Below are positions 1 to 8,443 of a stretch of DNA of 64,000 bases, piece by piece (within the stretch, counting starts at the first letter, position 1; every line of letters begins with the position of its first letter). This DNA is from Azospirillum picis (GTDB lineage: Bacteria > Pseudomonadota > Alphaproteobacteria > Azospirillales > Azospirillaceae). Under the pieces are notes generated by a model, which had not been told where the DNA came from, did not search any database, and saw only the letters and a program-made list of their open reading frames with translations. Made by a program: the position numbers and the translations under genes. The stretch is from positions 62,001 through 126,000 of the forward strand of contig NZ_JAGINO010000005.1 in assembly GCF_017876115.1 (NCBI RefSeq), written 5' to 3'.

Positions 1-49
1 GTGCGAGAGGCAGGAGAGGGCACCAATTGCGATAGCCCTGCCGGGACCG
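1..49. repeat. Edge of a dispersed intergenic palindromic repeat
   Basis: Bases 11-39 (a GGAGAGGG core followed by TTGCGATAGCC) resemble the right end of the repeat element at 42701-42919, where GGAGAGGG is followed by TTGCC-ATAT-GCGATAGCC. The copy is cut by the window edge and is diverged, so the match is suggestive only. Nothing else is visible before the first stop codon. Confidence 0.4.
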
Positions 50-895
50 TCAGTGCCAGGCTTCCTTGATCAGGCCCGGGATCTTCGAGGCGTCGACATT
101 CTTCGACTTAAGGTAGGCGGCGAACACCTGGTCGGGGACGCCCTCGGCATAGAGTGTCTTGAGCTGCGCATCCAGCCAGTCGCGGAAGGCCGGGTTTTCC
201 TCCTTGCGCAGACCGACGCTGGTCGCCACCGGCTCAACCGGTTCCGGCAGGATGACCTTGCCCAGACGCAGGCGGGTCTGCTGGACGACGAGGGCCGGAT
301 GGAACTGCACCGCGACGTCGATGCGCTTGGCCGCGAAGGCGGCGATGGTCTCGTCGTTGTTGGAGAAGCGATTGATGGCCGCCGACTTCACCATCGCCGT
401 CACGTTCTTGTCGAGCGAGGTGCCGAGCGTGACGCCGATGCGCAGTCCCGGCTTGTCGATGTCCGACCAGGCCTTGATGTCGGAGTCACCGGCGACCAGC
501 GCGCCCATGGCGTAGTAGAACAGCGGCGCCTCGGGGAAGTCGATGGCCTTGCGGCGCTCCTCGGTCGGATCGAGGACGAACATCAGGTCGATCTGGTCGG
601 CCTGGAGCGCACCCACGGCATTCGCCCAGGTGGTCTCCACCGGAACCAGGGTGGCGCCGAGGCTGGCGGCCAGCCGCTGCCCCATCGCCACGCCGACGCC
701 GGTCCAGGTCTCGGTCATCGGGTCCTTGAAGAACCAGGGCTCGGCCGATGTCACGCCGATGCGCAGGCGCTTGCTGGCCTTGACCGTGTCGAGAGTGGAT
801 GGCGAAGCGGCGAGGGCTGGCAGCGTCGGCAACGCCGACAGGCCGAAAGCGGTGCCGGCGGCGAGGCCGAGCAGGGTCCTGCGGTCGATGGTCAT
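50..895 (-). CDS. ABC transporter substrate-binding protein, polar amino-acid (SBP_bac_3) type
   Basis: Periplasmic binding protein expected to deliver an amino acid or related small polar solute to an ABC importer. The ATG at 895 is chosen because AGAGGAGG lies just upstream; the open frame continues 21 codons further but without a ribosome site. The N-terminus DRRTLLGLA followed by a hydrophobic stretch ending in ALA is a Tat-like or Sec signal peptide. The mature part (about 255 residues) has the family-3 features: KRLRIGVTSAEPWFF at the start, the middle segment WSDIDKPGLRIGVTLG and the late segment TSVGLRKEENPAFRDWL. Length 281 residues, normal for the family. It lies 59 bp downstream of the GntR gene on the same strand, so it is probably controlled by it. 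No permease or ATPase gene is next to it inside the window. The ligand cannot be told from the sequence. Confidence 0.88.
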   Translation of the reverse strand: MTIDRRTLLGLAAGTAFGLSALPTLPALAASPSTLDTVKASKRLRIGVTSAEPWFFKDPMTETWTGVGVAMGQRLAASLGATLVPVETTWANAVGALQADQIDLMFVLDPTEERRKAIDFPEAPLFYYAMGALVAGDSDIKAWSDIDKPGLRIGVTLGTSLDKNVTAMVKSAAINRFSNNDETIAAFAAKRIDVAVQFHPALVVQQTRLRLGKVILPEPVEPVATSVGLRKEENPAFRDWLDAQLKTLYAEGVPDQVFAAYLKSKNVDASKIPGLIKEAWH

Positions 896-954
896 CGTGA
901 GCCTCCTCTGTCCTTGCGTTGTCTTTTTGTGTTCCCTGGCCGGACCGTCAGCCT

Positions 955-1668
955 TCAAGCCGTGCCCGCCGACGCCGGCCGGCCACGCAGGAAGTCCTCG
1001 GTCTGCCTGCCGCCACGCGCCATGTGGTCGGCGATCTCGGCCTTCAGCGCCTCGATATCGTCAGCGAGCGCCATCTCCACATAGCGGTCGTGGCCCTCGC
1101 GGCGGGGACCACGGATGCCATGCGCGCGGTGGTGTGCCGCCCAGTAGAGTTGCAGGCGCCCGCGGATGCTCTCCCAGGTCCGGATCAGCAGCTTGTGCCC
1201 CGTCGCCTCGTAGACGAAGCCGTGCAACTGCAGCTCGGCGATGATGCTGGCCGCGTCGTCCTGGGCGTCGATGCAGGCGGTGAGCGCGTCGTGGCGGGCG
1301 ACGAGTTCACGGCGGAACGCCTGGTCCCGGCGCGCCCAGATCTGCTCGAACGCGAAGATCTCCAGGGTGACGCGCATGGAGTAGATCTCGCGCACGTCGT
1401 CGACGGACAGGTCGACGACATGGGTTCCGGTGTAGGGCACGGCGACCAGCAGCCCTTCGTCGATCAACTGCCGCATGGCCTCGCGCAGCGGCCCCCGGCT
1501 GACGCCGAACTGTTCGGCAAGCGCGGTTTCGATGACCTGGGCACCCGGCTCGATGTTCCCGTTCAGGATCGCGGCCCGCAGCGCGTCCGCGATGTGGGCG
1601 CGGAAGGTCGCCTTCGGCACGCGTGCCACGACCGATCCGCCAGCCCTGCCCTTTGCCTCGACGGTCAT
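955..1668 (-). CDS. GntR-family transcriptional regulator, FCD (FadR) subfamily
   Basis: DNA-binding regulator of 237 residues. Residues about 18-85 form the winged-helix GntR domain (HIADALRAAILNGNIEPG, then LAEQFGVSRGPLREAMRQL), and the rest is an all-helical FCD ligand domain with histidines spaced as in metal-binding FCD proteins (RHDALTACIDAQDD, LQLHGFVYEATGH). Such regulators usually sense small carboxylates or amino acids. ATG 1668 is preceded by GAGGG. A 14-bp perfect palindrome sits 22 bp upstream of the start, consistent with autoregulation. The binding-protein gene follows on the same strand and is the likely target. The effector is unknown. Confidence 0.93.
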   Translation of the reverse strand: MTVEAKGRAGGSVVARVPKATFRAHIADALRAAILNGNIEPGAQVIETALAEQFGVSRGPLREAMRQLIDEGLLVAVPYTGTHVVDLSVDDVREIYSMRVTLEIFAFEQIWARRDQAFRRELVARHDALTACIDAQDDAASIIAELQLHGFVYEATGHKLLIRTWESIRGRLQLYWAAHHRAHGIRGPRREGHDRYVEMALADDIEALKAEIADHMARGGRQTEDFLRGRPASAGTA

Positions 1669-1689
1669 GCGCCCTCGCCGTCAATAATC

Positions 1690-1703
1690 GATTGTCGACA
1701 ATC
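1690..1703. promoter_or_regulatory. Putative GntR/FCD operator (14-bp perfect palindrome)
   Basis: GATTGTCGACAATC is a perfect 14-bp palindrome 22 bp upstream of the gntR start. FCD-type GntR proteins commonly bind short palindromes of the form TTGT-N-ACAA, so this is a good operator candidate for autoregulation and control of the binding-protein gene. The bases are seen; the function is inferred. Confidence 0.6.
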
Positions 1704-1827
1704 TGCGCCGAAGCAACGGCCAAGTCAATCGAGGATGTTTCGGTGGCGAAGTAAAATGGTCCGGCGGCGGTCCGGAACGCGGCGACGGTCCGTGAGGATC
1801 GTCCGCGTCCCGGACTGTCCAAGCCGG

Positions 1828-2850
1828 TCAGACCGTGCTGACGCGCCGGCAGCGGCGCTTCAGCAGCGCTTCGGCCTCGTCGATCCTGTCGGCATCAACA
1901 TCGAAGCTGCGTTCGTCGAGCAGCACGCCGTCGGAGTTGTACAGGCGGACCTGCACCCCTTCGGCGGTCGCCTCGACGGTCGCATCCAGCACGCCGTCAC
2001 CGGTCTCGTTGCCGGCGATGTCGAGGAAGTCGTTGATCTCGTCGAAATTGGCGTCCAGGTCGTCCGGCCAGACCCCTTCGGCGGTGAAATCCAGCAGGTC
2101 GTTCAGGCCGCCGACCGGTTCAAGGCGCCGCACCCGCGCGTCGGCCGCCGACACCGCCGCCGCCAGGGCGGCAAGCGTCTGGCGGATACGCTCCTGCTCG
2201 ATGGGATCGAGTTCCGGCTCCTCCTCGGCCGGAAAGCCGAGGTTCAACGGATCCGGCGTCGCCTCGCCGTCCGCCGCCACATCCTCCTCCACCACCAGAC
2301 CGACGACGGCGACGATCCTGCTGCCCGTCTCCGTCGCGTCGGCCAGCAGGTCCTGCTCGCGGGCGAACGACTCCGCCTCCTCGGTGGAGGCGACGAAACG
2401 GCGCACGAAGCTCCGCCGATCGGCGGCCTCCAGGTAGGACAGACGGTCGACGTCCAGCCAAAGCGGCAGCAGCTTCAGGTCGGACGCGTTCTCCAGCAGT
2501 CCGGCATCGTCGAGCGCACGCTCGATGGCGTCCACCGTCGGCGGCGCGTCCAGTTGCCCCTCGACCTCGGCCGCCAGCCAGAACAGGGTGGAGAGGATCG
2601 GGTCGCCCTGCTCGTCGGTGCCCTGCACCGTCTCGGAGAATGCCTCGACCTCATCCACGAAGTCGTAGCTCTCCTCCTCGCGCAGCTTGCCGATGGCCGC
2701 CTCGATCACGCCCTGGCGGTTGCCGTCCAGCAGTTCGTCGAGCAACGCGCCGAACCGTTCGTCATTGTTGCGCCACAGCCGGACCAGCCGGTCGGCCGGC
2801 GTCCCGGTGAACTGTCCGCCCTTGCCGTTGACCCCGTCCTTCTTCGCCAT
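1828..2850 (-). CDS. Acidic cytoplasmic protein of unknown function
   Basis: I do not recognise this 340-residue protein. It has no signal peptide and no membrane segment and is strongly acidic, with many Asp and Glu residues along its length (for example EEDVAADGEATPDPLNL and AEEEPELDPIEQERI). The middle part is predicted helical and the C-terminal third (TAEGVQVRLYNSDGVLLDE) looks like a small beta domain ending in the basic tail LLKRRCRRVSTV. ATG 2850 (MAKKDG) is preferred over the longer frame to 2952 because it has AGGGG upstream and the extra 34 residues look like non-coding sequence. It follows hyi on the same strand with a 98-bp gap. Strong third-position GC and a long clean frame support it as real. 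Confidence 0.7.
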   Translation of the reverse strand: MAKKDGVNGKGGQFTGTPADRLVRLWRNNDERFGALLDELLDGNRQGVIEAAIGKLREEESYDFVDEVEAFSETVQGTDEQGDPILSTLFWLAAEVEGQLDAPPTVDAIERALDDAGLLENASDLKLLPLWLDVDRLSYLEAADRRSFVRRFVASTEEAESFAREQDLLADATETGSRIVAVVGLVVEEDVAADGEATPDPLNLGFPAEEEPELDPIEQERIRQTLAALAAAVSAADARVRRLEPVGGLNDLLDFTAEGVWPDDLDANFDEINDFLDIAGNETGDGVLDATVEATAEGVQVRLYNSDGVLLDERSFDVDADRIDEAEALLKRRCRRVSTV

Positions 2851-2948
2851 GATGCCCCTGTCCTCATCGTCGCCATATCCTGATCGGCGAGACCATAGGA
2901 GCGCCGGGCCATCCTGTCGACCGCGATATGGTGGCCGCCGCGGGTCCG

Positions 2949-3731
2949 TCATCCCGCCGCCGTGCGGAACGGGGCAAACCAGCCGAGCCCCTCCAGCGTG
3001 GACGACCGCGGCCGGTATTCGCAGCCCACGAATCCCTGATATCCGAGCCGGTCGATCTCGTCGAACAGGAAGGGCCAGTTCAGCTCCTCGCCGTCGGGCT
3101 CGTTCCGCGAGGGGACCGACGCGACCTGGACATGGGCGACGAGCGGCATCAGCCTGCGCAGCGCCATGGTGACGTCACCATGGATGATCTGCCGGTGGTA
3201 GAGGTCGAACTGCAGGCGGACGTTGGGCAGGCCGGTTTCGCCGATCAGCCGCTCGGCGAGGCCGAAGTCGTCGAGGAAATAGCCGGGCATGTCGCGACCG
3301 TTGATCGGCTCCAGCAGCAGCTCGACCCCACGTCCGGCGAGCGCCTCGCCGGCATGGCGGACGGCCCGCCGGTAGGAGGCGAGCGCCGCCGGATCGCCGG
3401 CATCGGCACGTCCGGCCATCAGATGCAGGCGGCGGCATCCCGTCGCTTCCGCATAGACCAGGGCGGTTTCGACGCCAGCACGAACCTCTTCGAAGCGGTC
3501 CGGCAGGGCGGCCAGCCCCCGCTCCCCCGCCGCCCAGTCGCCAGGCGGCATGTTGAACAGCGCCTGGGTCAGGCGGTTGCGCTCCAGCCGCTTCGCGATG
3601 GCGTCGGGCGCATGGTCGTAGGGGAAGAGGTATTCGACCGCCTGGAACCCGGCGTCGGCGGCGGCATCGAAGCGGTCGAGGAAGGACCACTCCGTGAACA
3701 TCATGGACAGGTTCGCGGCGAAGGCGGGCAT
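2949..3731 (-). CDS. hyi: Hydroxypyruvate isomerase
   Basis: TIM-barrel isomerase interconverting hydroxypyruvate and tartronate semialdehyde in glyoxylate and glycerate metabolism. The 260-residue product from ATG 3731 matches the usual length of about 258. Family features are visible: the N-terminus MPAFAANLSMMFTEWSFLDR, the first catalytic Glu in LLLEPINGRDMPGYFL, metal-site residues in QFDLYHRQIIHGD, and the second catalytic Glu in GFVGCEYRP near the C-terminus. The open frame runs further upstream to 3920, but that part is Arg-rich and not protein-like. It is divergent from the indolepyruvate oxidoreductase. The related enzyme OtnI (2-oxo-tetronate isomerase) is a possible alternative, since the two families are close. 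Confidence 0.88.
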   Translation of the reverse strand: MPAFAANLSMMFTEWSFLDRFDAAADAGFQAVEYLFPYDHAPDAIAKRLERNRLTQALFNMPPGDWAAGERGLAALPDRFEEVRAGVETALVYAEATGCRRLHLMAGRADAGDPAALASYRRAVRHAGEALAGRGVELLLEPINGRDMPGYFLDDFGLAERLIGETGLPNVRLQFDLYHRQIIHGDVTMALRRLMPLVAHVQVASVPSRNEPDGEELNWPFLFDEIDRLGYQGFVGCEYRPRSSTLEGLGWFAPFRTAAG

Positions 3732-4072
3732 GGCGGCTCGGGAACTCCCCTGGTCGGCGGTGATCCGGAAAGGACCCAGGCGGGGCGCCTGATCCTGGCA
3801 GGCATCCTTGCCGCAACATCCATCCGACGGGAAGCGATGATCCTCCGCCGGCGCACCGCGCCTCCACGCAGGCCAGCGTGCCGCCGCAAGCGGCGGCCCT
3901 CCGATCCCGGCTTCGCGCAAAAATTACGCTGGATATGCTGATTATCGGAAACAGTATTTTCCGATCGGCGTCCGGTCTGCTCCAACCCGCAAAATCATTT
4001 GCCTGCGAAAGGCGCACACTCGGATCAAGCAACGCACTTCGATCAAGCGACGCAGAACCGAGGGAACGAGAC
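3732..4072. promoter_or_regulatory. Divergent promoter region between hyi and the indolepyruvate oxidoreductase
   Basis: This 341-bp stretch has no convincing gene. Its right half (about 3920-4000) is clearly richer in A and T than its surroundings and carries a perfect inverted repeat at 3944-3965. GAGGG at 4060-4064 is the ribosome site for the rightward gene. I could not assign -35 and -10 boxes with confidence. Confidence 0.5.
3944..3965. promoter_or_regulatory. Perfect inverted repeat, probable operator
   Basis: ATCGGAAA, a 6-bp spacer, then TTTCCGAT: an 8+8 perfect dyad of 22 bp in the divergent hyi/ior region. It has no T-run after it, so it does not look like a terminator. A dimeric regulator of one or both genes is the simplest reading; no regulator gene is adjacent. 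Confidence 0.5.
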
Positions 4073-7000
4073 ATGGACGGCATGCCGAGCGGCCTGCGGA
4101 CAGGAAACGCCCCGATCGACCTCAGTTATCGCCTGGAAGACCGCTACACCCGCGGCGAGGGGCAGGTCTACCTGTCGGGAACGCAGGCGTTCGTCCGGCT
4201 GCTGCTGCTCCAGGCGGAGCGCGACCGGCGCACCGGCCTGAACACCGCCGGCTTCGTCAGCGGTTACCGCGGTTCGCCACTGGGCGGTCTCGACCAGGCC
4301 CTTTGGCAGGCGCGCGCGCATCTCGACGCCCATGCCATCACCTTCGTTCCAGGGGTGAACGAGGACCTGGGCGCCACCGCCGTCATGGGCACCCAGCAGG
4401 TCGAATCCTCCGGCGAGGCGACGGTCGACGGGGTCTTCGGCCTCTGGTACGGCAAGGGGCCGGGCGTCGACCGGTCCGGCGACGTCCTGAAGCATGCCAA
4501 CGCCTATGGCAGCTCGCCGCATGGCGGGGTGCTCGCCGTTGCCGGCGACGATCATGGCTGCGTGTCCTCCAGCATGCCGCACCAGAGCGATCTCGCGATG
4601 ATCGCCTGGTCGATGCCGGTGCTGAACCCGGCGGGCGTGCGCGACTACCTGGATTTCGGCCTCTACGGCTACGCGCTGTCGCGCTTTTCCGGGGCATGGG
4701 TCGGCTTCAAGGCGATCTCCGAATCGGTCGAGAGCTCCGCCACCGTGCGCCTTCCCGCGCTGGACGCGCCCTTCCTGCCGGTGGAGTTCGAGCCGCCGCC
4801 GGGCGGCCTGCATTACCGCTGGCCCGACCTGCCCAGCCTGCGCATCGAGGAGCGGCTCGCAGCCAAAATCGCCGCGGTGAAGGCCTTCGCCCGCGTCAAC
4901 CGCATCGACCGGACGGTGCTCGGAACCGGGGGCCCGACCGCGGGCTGGCTGCGCATCGTCACCACCGGCAAGGCCCATCTCGACCTGATGGAGGCGCTGC
5001 GCGTCCTCGGCATCGGTCCGGCCGAAGCGGCGGAGATCGGCCTTTCGGTGCACAAGATCGGCCTGTCCTGGCCGATCGAGCCCGATTTTGCCCTGTCCAT
5101 CGCCCGCGGGGCGGAAGAAGTCCTGGTGGTGGAGGAAAAGGCGCCGGTGGTCGAGGGCCAGCTCAAGGACCTGCTGTTCCACCTGCCGGCCGGCGACCGG
5201 CCGCGCGCCGTGATCGGCAAGACTGACGAGCTGGGTGCGCCGCTGCTGCCCGCCACCGGGGAACTGCGCCCGTGGATCGTCGCCAAGGCGCTGGTGGAGC
5301 GCATCCGCCATCGGCTTGCGAACCATGATCTCCCGCGCCGGCTGGGCGACCGGCTGACGGACCTGCTGCCGGCGGCGACGCCCGACACGCCGGCCCTGCC
5401 GCGCACGCCCTATTTCTGCTCCGGCTGCCCGCACAACAGCTCGACCAAGGTGCCGGACGGCAGCAAGGCGATGGCCGGCATCGGCTGCCACTTCATGGCC
5501 TCCTGGATGGACCGCGACACCGTCGGGCTGAGCCAGATGGGCGGCGAAGGCGTGAGCTGGATCGGTCAGGCGCCCTTCAGCAAGCGCCCGCACATGTTCC
5601 AGAACCTCGGCGAAGGCACCTATTTCCATTCCGGCCTGCTGGCGATCCGGCAGGCGGTGGCCGCCAAGGTCAACATCACCTACAAGATCCTGTTCAACGA
5701 TGCCGTCGCCATGACCGGCGGCCAGCCGGTCGACGGCCCGATCTCGGTCGACGCCATCACCCGCCAGCTTGCGGCCGAGGGCATCACGCGCATCGCCGTG
5801 GTCAGCGACGCACCGGAAAAGTACGACAGCCGCTCCGGCCTCGCCCCCTTCACCACGGTGCATCACCGCGAAGAGCTGGACGCCGTGCAGCGCGAGATGC
5901 GCGAGATCCCGGGCGTTACCGCCATCGTCTATGAGCAGACCTGCGCCGCCGAGAAGCGCCGCCGCCGCAAGCGCGGCACCCTGCCCGACCCCGCGCGGCG
6001 GATGGTCATCAACGACCTGGTCTGCGAAGGCTGCGGCGACTGCGGCAGGAAGTCGAACTGCCTGTCGGTGTTGCCGAAGCCGACCGAGTTCGGCCTGAAG
6101 CGGCAGATCGACCAGTCGAGCTGCAACAAGGACTATTCCTGCGCCGACGGCTTCTGCCCCAGCTTCGTTTCCGTCGTCGGCGGCAGCCTGCGCAAGCCGG
6201 ACCCCGACGGCGTCGCCGCCCGCTTCACCGAAGACCTCGCCGCCCTGCCGCTTCCCCTGCGCATGCCGGGCGACGATCCGGCAAGGGAGGCGGCCGGGGA
6301 TGTCGCCGAGATCCTGATCGTCGGCGTCGGCGGCACGGGCGTCGTCACCGTGGGCGCGGTGCTGGCGATGGCGGCGCATCTGGAAGGCAAGTCCTCGTCG
6401 GTCCTCGACTTCATGGGATTCGCGCAGAAAGGCGGCGCGGTCTACAGCTACCTGCGGGTGGCACGCCAAGCCGAACGGCTGAACCAGGCCCGCATCGATC
6501 CCAAGCAGGCGCAACTGGTGCTCGCCTGCGACACGGTGGTGGCGGCGTCGCCCGACGCGCTGAAGACGGTGCGGCTCGGCCGCACCCGGGTGGTGGCGAA
6601 CGGTCATGTCGCCCCGACGGGCGCCTTCACCCGCGACGGCAGCAAGCTGCCCGATGCCGGCGCCCTGCTGCGCGCTCTCCGCCGGGCCGCCGGGAGCGAC
6701 CGGGTGGATGTGGTGGACGCCAACCGGGTGGTGACCGCCCTGTTCGGCGACAGCATCCTGGCCAACGTCTTCCTGATGGGCGTCGCCTTCCAGAAGGGCC
6801 TGCTGCCGGTGGGGCTTGAGGCACTGACCCGCGCCATCGAGCTGAACGGCACCGGCGTCGCCGCCAACCTGCGCGCCTTCGCCTTCGGCCGCCTCGCCGC
6901 CCACCGGCCGGAGCTGCTGGCGACCCTCGGCGCGGAGGAGGAAGCGCCCGCCGTCGACCTTGCCGCCATCGTCGAGCGGCGGGCCGCCTTCCTCGCCGGC

Positions 7001-7606
7001 TACCAGGACCGCGCCTATGCCGACCGCTACCGCGCCCTCGTCGACCGCGCCCGTCGGGCCGAGGCCGGCGTCGCCCCCGGTTCGACCGCACTGGCGGAGG
7101 CGGTGGCGCGCAGCGCCTTCAAGCTGATGGCCTACAAGGACGAATACGAGGTGGCGCGGCTGCACAGCGATCCCGCCTTCCGCAAGAGCCTGGAGGATCG
7201 CTTCGAGGGGGATTGGAAGCCCGTCTTCCACCTTGCCCCGCCCTTGCTGGCGCGGCAGACCAATGGCTACGGCGAGCCGCGCAAGATGGCGCTCGGCGGC
7301 TGGATCCTGCCGGTGTTCCGTGGCCTGGCAGCGATGAAGCGGCTGCGCGGCACCGTATTCGATCCCTTCGGCCACACGGCCGAGCGGACGATGGAACGTG
7401 CCCTGATCGCGCGCTACGAGGCGACGGTCGGCGAGATCGTGGAGCGTCTGTCGGCCGACCGGCTCGCCGTCGCGATCGAGTTGGCCGCCCTGCCGCAGGA
7501 GATCCGCGGCTTCGGTCCAGTCAAGCAGCGGGCGCTGGAGGCAGTGGAGCCGCGCTGGCGGACGCTGGAGGAGCAGTTGCGGTCGCGCCCGGCGCGGGCG
7601 GCGTGA
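4073..7606 (+). CDS. Indolepyruvate ferredoxin oxidoreductase, fused alpha/beta/gamma type
   Basis: Large TPP and iron-sulfur enzyme (1177 residues) that oxidatively decarboxylates aryl- or branched-chain 2-oxo acids to acyl-CoA with a ferredoxin-type acceptor. ATG 4073 follows GAGGGAACGAGAC. Order of parts: N-terminal pyrimidine-binding half (SGYRGSPLGGLDQALW, GVNEDLGATAVMGTQQVE), TPP-binding domain with CSGCPHNSST and GIGCHFMASW near residues 450-480, a cysteine cluster (CEGCGDCGRKSNC) near 650 that can hold an Fe-S centre, a gamma-subunit domain (ILIVGVGGTGVVTVGAVLA, MGFAQKGGAV) near 745-800, and a C-terminal DUF6537-like segment. In plant-associated bacteria such an enzyme would act on indolepyruvate, phenylpyruvate or branched-chain oxo acids; the actual substrate is not shown by the sequence. 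It is transcribed alone; the convergent bcsN lies beyond a repeat element. Confidence 0.95.
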   Translation: MDGMPSGLRTGNAPIDLSYRLEDRYTRGEGQVYLSGTQAFVRLLLLQAERDRRTGLNTAGFVSGYRGSPLGGLDQALWQARAHLDAHAITFVPGVNEDLGATAVMGTQQVESSGEATVDGVFGLWYGKGPGVDRSGDVLKHANAYGSSPHGGVLAVAGDDHGCVSSSMPHQSDLAMIAWSMPVLNPAGVRDYLDFGLYGYALSRFSGAWVGFKAISESVESSATVRLPALDAPFLPVEFEPPPGGLHYRWPDLPSLRIEERLAAKIAAVKAFARVNRIDRTVLGTGGPTAGWLRIVTTGKAHLDLMEALRVLGIGPAEAAEIGLSVHKIGLSWPIEPDFALSIARGAEEVLVVEEKAPVVEGQLKDLLFHLPAGDRPRAVIGKTDELGAPLLPATGELRPWIVAKALVERIRHRLANHDLPRRLGDRLTDLLPAATPDTPALPRTPYFCSGCPHNSSTKVPDGSKAMAGIGCHFMASWMDRDTVGLSQMGGEGVSWIGQAPFSKRPHMFQNLGEGTYFHSGLLAIRQAVAAKVNITYKILFNDAVAMTGGQPVDGPISVDAITRQLAAEGITRIAVVSDAPEKYDSRSGLAPFTTVHHREELDAVQREMREIPGVTAIVYEQTCAAEKRRRRKRGTLPDPARRMVINDLVCEGCGDCGRKSNCLSVLPKPTEFGLKRQIDQSSCNKDYSCADGFCPSFVSVVGGSLRKPDPDGVAARFTEDLAALPLPLRMPGDDPAREAAGDVAEILIVGVGGTGVVTVGAVLAMAAHLEGKSSSVLDFMGFAQKGGAVYSYLRVARQAERLNQARIDPKQAQLVLACDTVVAASPDALKTVRLGRTRVVANGHVAPTGAFTRDGSKLPDAGALLRALRRAAGSDRVDVVDANRVVTALFGDSILANVFLMGVAFQKGLLPVGLEALTRAIELNGTGVAANLRAFAFGRLAAHRPELLATLGAEEEAPAVDLAAIVERRAAFLAGYQDRAYADRYRALVDRARRAEAGVAPGSTALAEAVARSAFKLMAYKDEYEVARLHSDPAFRKSLEDRFEGDWKPVFHLAPPLLARQTNGYGEPRKMALGGWILPVFRGLAAMKRLRGTVFDPFGHTAERTMERALIARYEATVGEIVERLSADRLAVAIELAALPQEIRGFGPVKQRALEAVEPRWRTLEEQLRSRPARAA

Positions 7607-7618
7607 GCGCCGGCTTTG

Positions 7619-7722
7619 CCCCCTCCTAACCTCCCCCACTTCGTGGGAGAGGGACTGCCGCCGCCTTTGCGAACAAGCACTTGCCCCCTCTCCCGCGAAG
7701 CGGGGGAGGGTTGGGGAGGGGG
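7619..7722. repeat. Inverted pair of C-rich palindromic intergenic repeats
   Basis: Two copies of the same unit face each other between the convergent ior and bcsN genes. The left copy (about 7619-7654) reads CCCCTCCTAACCTCCCCCAC then TTCGTGGGAGAGGG; the right copy (about 7683-7722) is its reverse complement with minor changes (CTCTCCCGCGAAGCGGGGGA then GGGTTGGGGAGGG). Each unit can form its own hairpin and the pair can form a larger one. The same paired arrangement recurs at 22562-22668, and a more elaborate form at 42701-42919. Confidence 0.75.
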
Positions 7723-7758
7723 CAGCGGGAGCCGCAGGCGGTCCCCCGGGGTCCCCCC

Positions 7759-8433
7759 TCACGCCCCGCCCAGTTCCTCCGCCTCCAGCACCGTTTCCGG
7801 CAGGGTCAGCACCAGCCCGTCGAACGGTGCCAACAGGGCACGAACATTGTCGCCCATGCCGCAGGCCCGGTATTCCAGGCGCACCGCCTCGATCCGCTCC
7901 GGCAGCATCCGCTTGTGGTCGGTCAGGAGCTGCCAGGCGAGCACGCAACTGTTGGCCAGGTTCTGCGCCACCACATAGTCGTAGTCGCCGTAGCGGTTGC
8001 GCCGCGACACCTCGGCGAGCTTCACCTCCATATCCGGAAATTCCTTCCTGGTCTTGGCCATCAGGGTTTCCGAGGTATAGAGCGGCACCGGAAAAATCCG
8101 TGGCGGCTGGACCAGCGCTCCCAGCAGGCTGTCGGGCAGGGTCTGCACGTCGATCGACAGCCGGTTCTCGCCCGGCAACGCCGTCGGGTTGCCGAGAACC
8201 GCCAGGTAGGATTTGTACACCGTGCCGGTATCCCGCATGCGCGCCGCCACCACCGGGACGTCGGCGGCCGGCGGCAAGGTCACCGGCAAGGCGGCAGGCT
8301 GGATGCGGCGCCAGGGGGTCGGCGCCAGTTCCATGTTGTCGCGCATCCAGCCGGCGCAGCCGGAGGTCAGCAGCGCCGCGGCGAGCGCCGCCCAAATTCC
8401 AGCCTTCGGGAAAATGCTGTCGATGCCGGGCAT
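7759..8433 (-). CDS. bcsN: Cellulose biosynthesis lipoprotein BcsN
   Basis: Last gene of the cellulose operon, 224 residues. The N-terminus has a hydrophobic signal segment ending in LTSGC, a lipobox, so the product is probably an outer-membrane-anchored periplasmic lipoprotein. The body carries features I associate with the alphaproteobacterial CBP_BcsN family: LAEVSRRNRYGDYDYVVAQN and NSCVLAWQLLTD. It starts 10 bp after the bcsK-like stop codon, with GAGGGG upstream. Its exact role is not established; the family is tied to cellulose operons that lack bcsC. The family call is from memory of the sequence pattern and operon position. Confidence 0.75.
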   Translation of the reverse strand: MPGIDSIFPKAGIWAALAAALLTSGCAGWMRDNMELAPTPWRRIQPAALPVTLPPAADVPVVAARMRDTGTVYKSYLAVLGNPTALPGENRLSIDVQTLPDSLLGALVQPPRIFPVPLYTSETLMAKTRKEFPDMEVKLAEVSRRNRYGDYDYVVAQNLANSCVLAWQLLTDHKRMLPERIEAVRLEYRACGMGDNVRALLAPFDGLVLTLPETVLEAEELGGA

Positions 8434-8443
8434 CGGGGTCCCC

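Noticed and set aside
919..2883. Plus-strand open frame across gntR and the acidic protein
   Set aside because: Antisense shadow with low-complexity translation; the minus-strand genes there have ribosome sites and recognisable motifs.
4043..8395. Very long minus-strand open frame of about 1450 codons
   Set aside because: It is antisense to the indolepyruvate oxidoreductase. In high-GC DNA the opposite strand of a real gene is often open; the translation is Gly/Arg/His-rich and has no domain.
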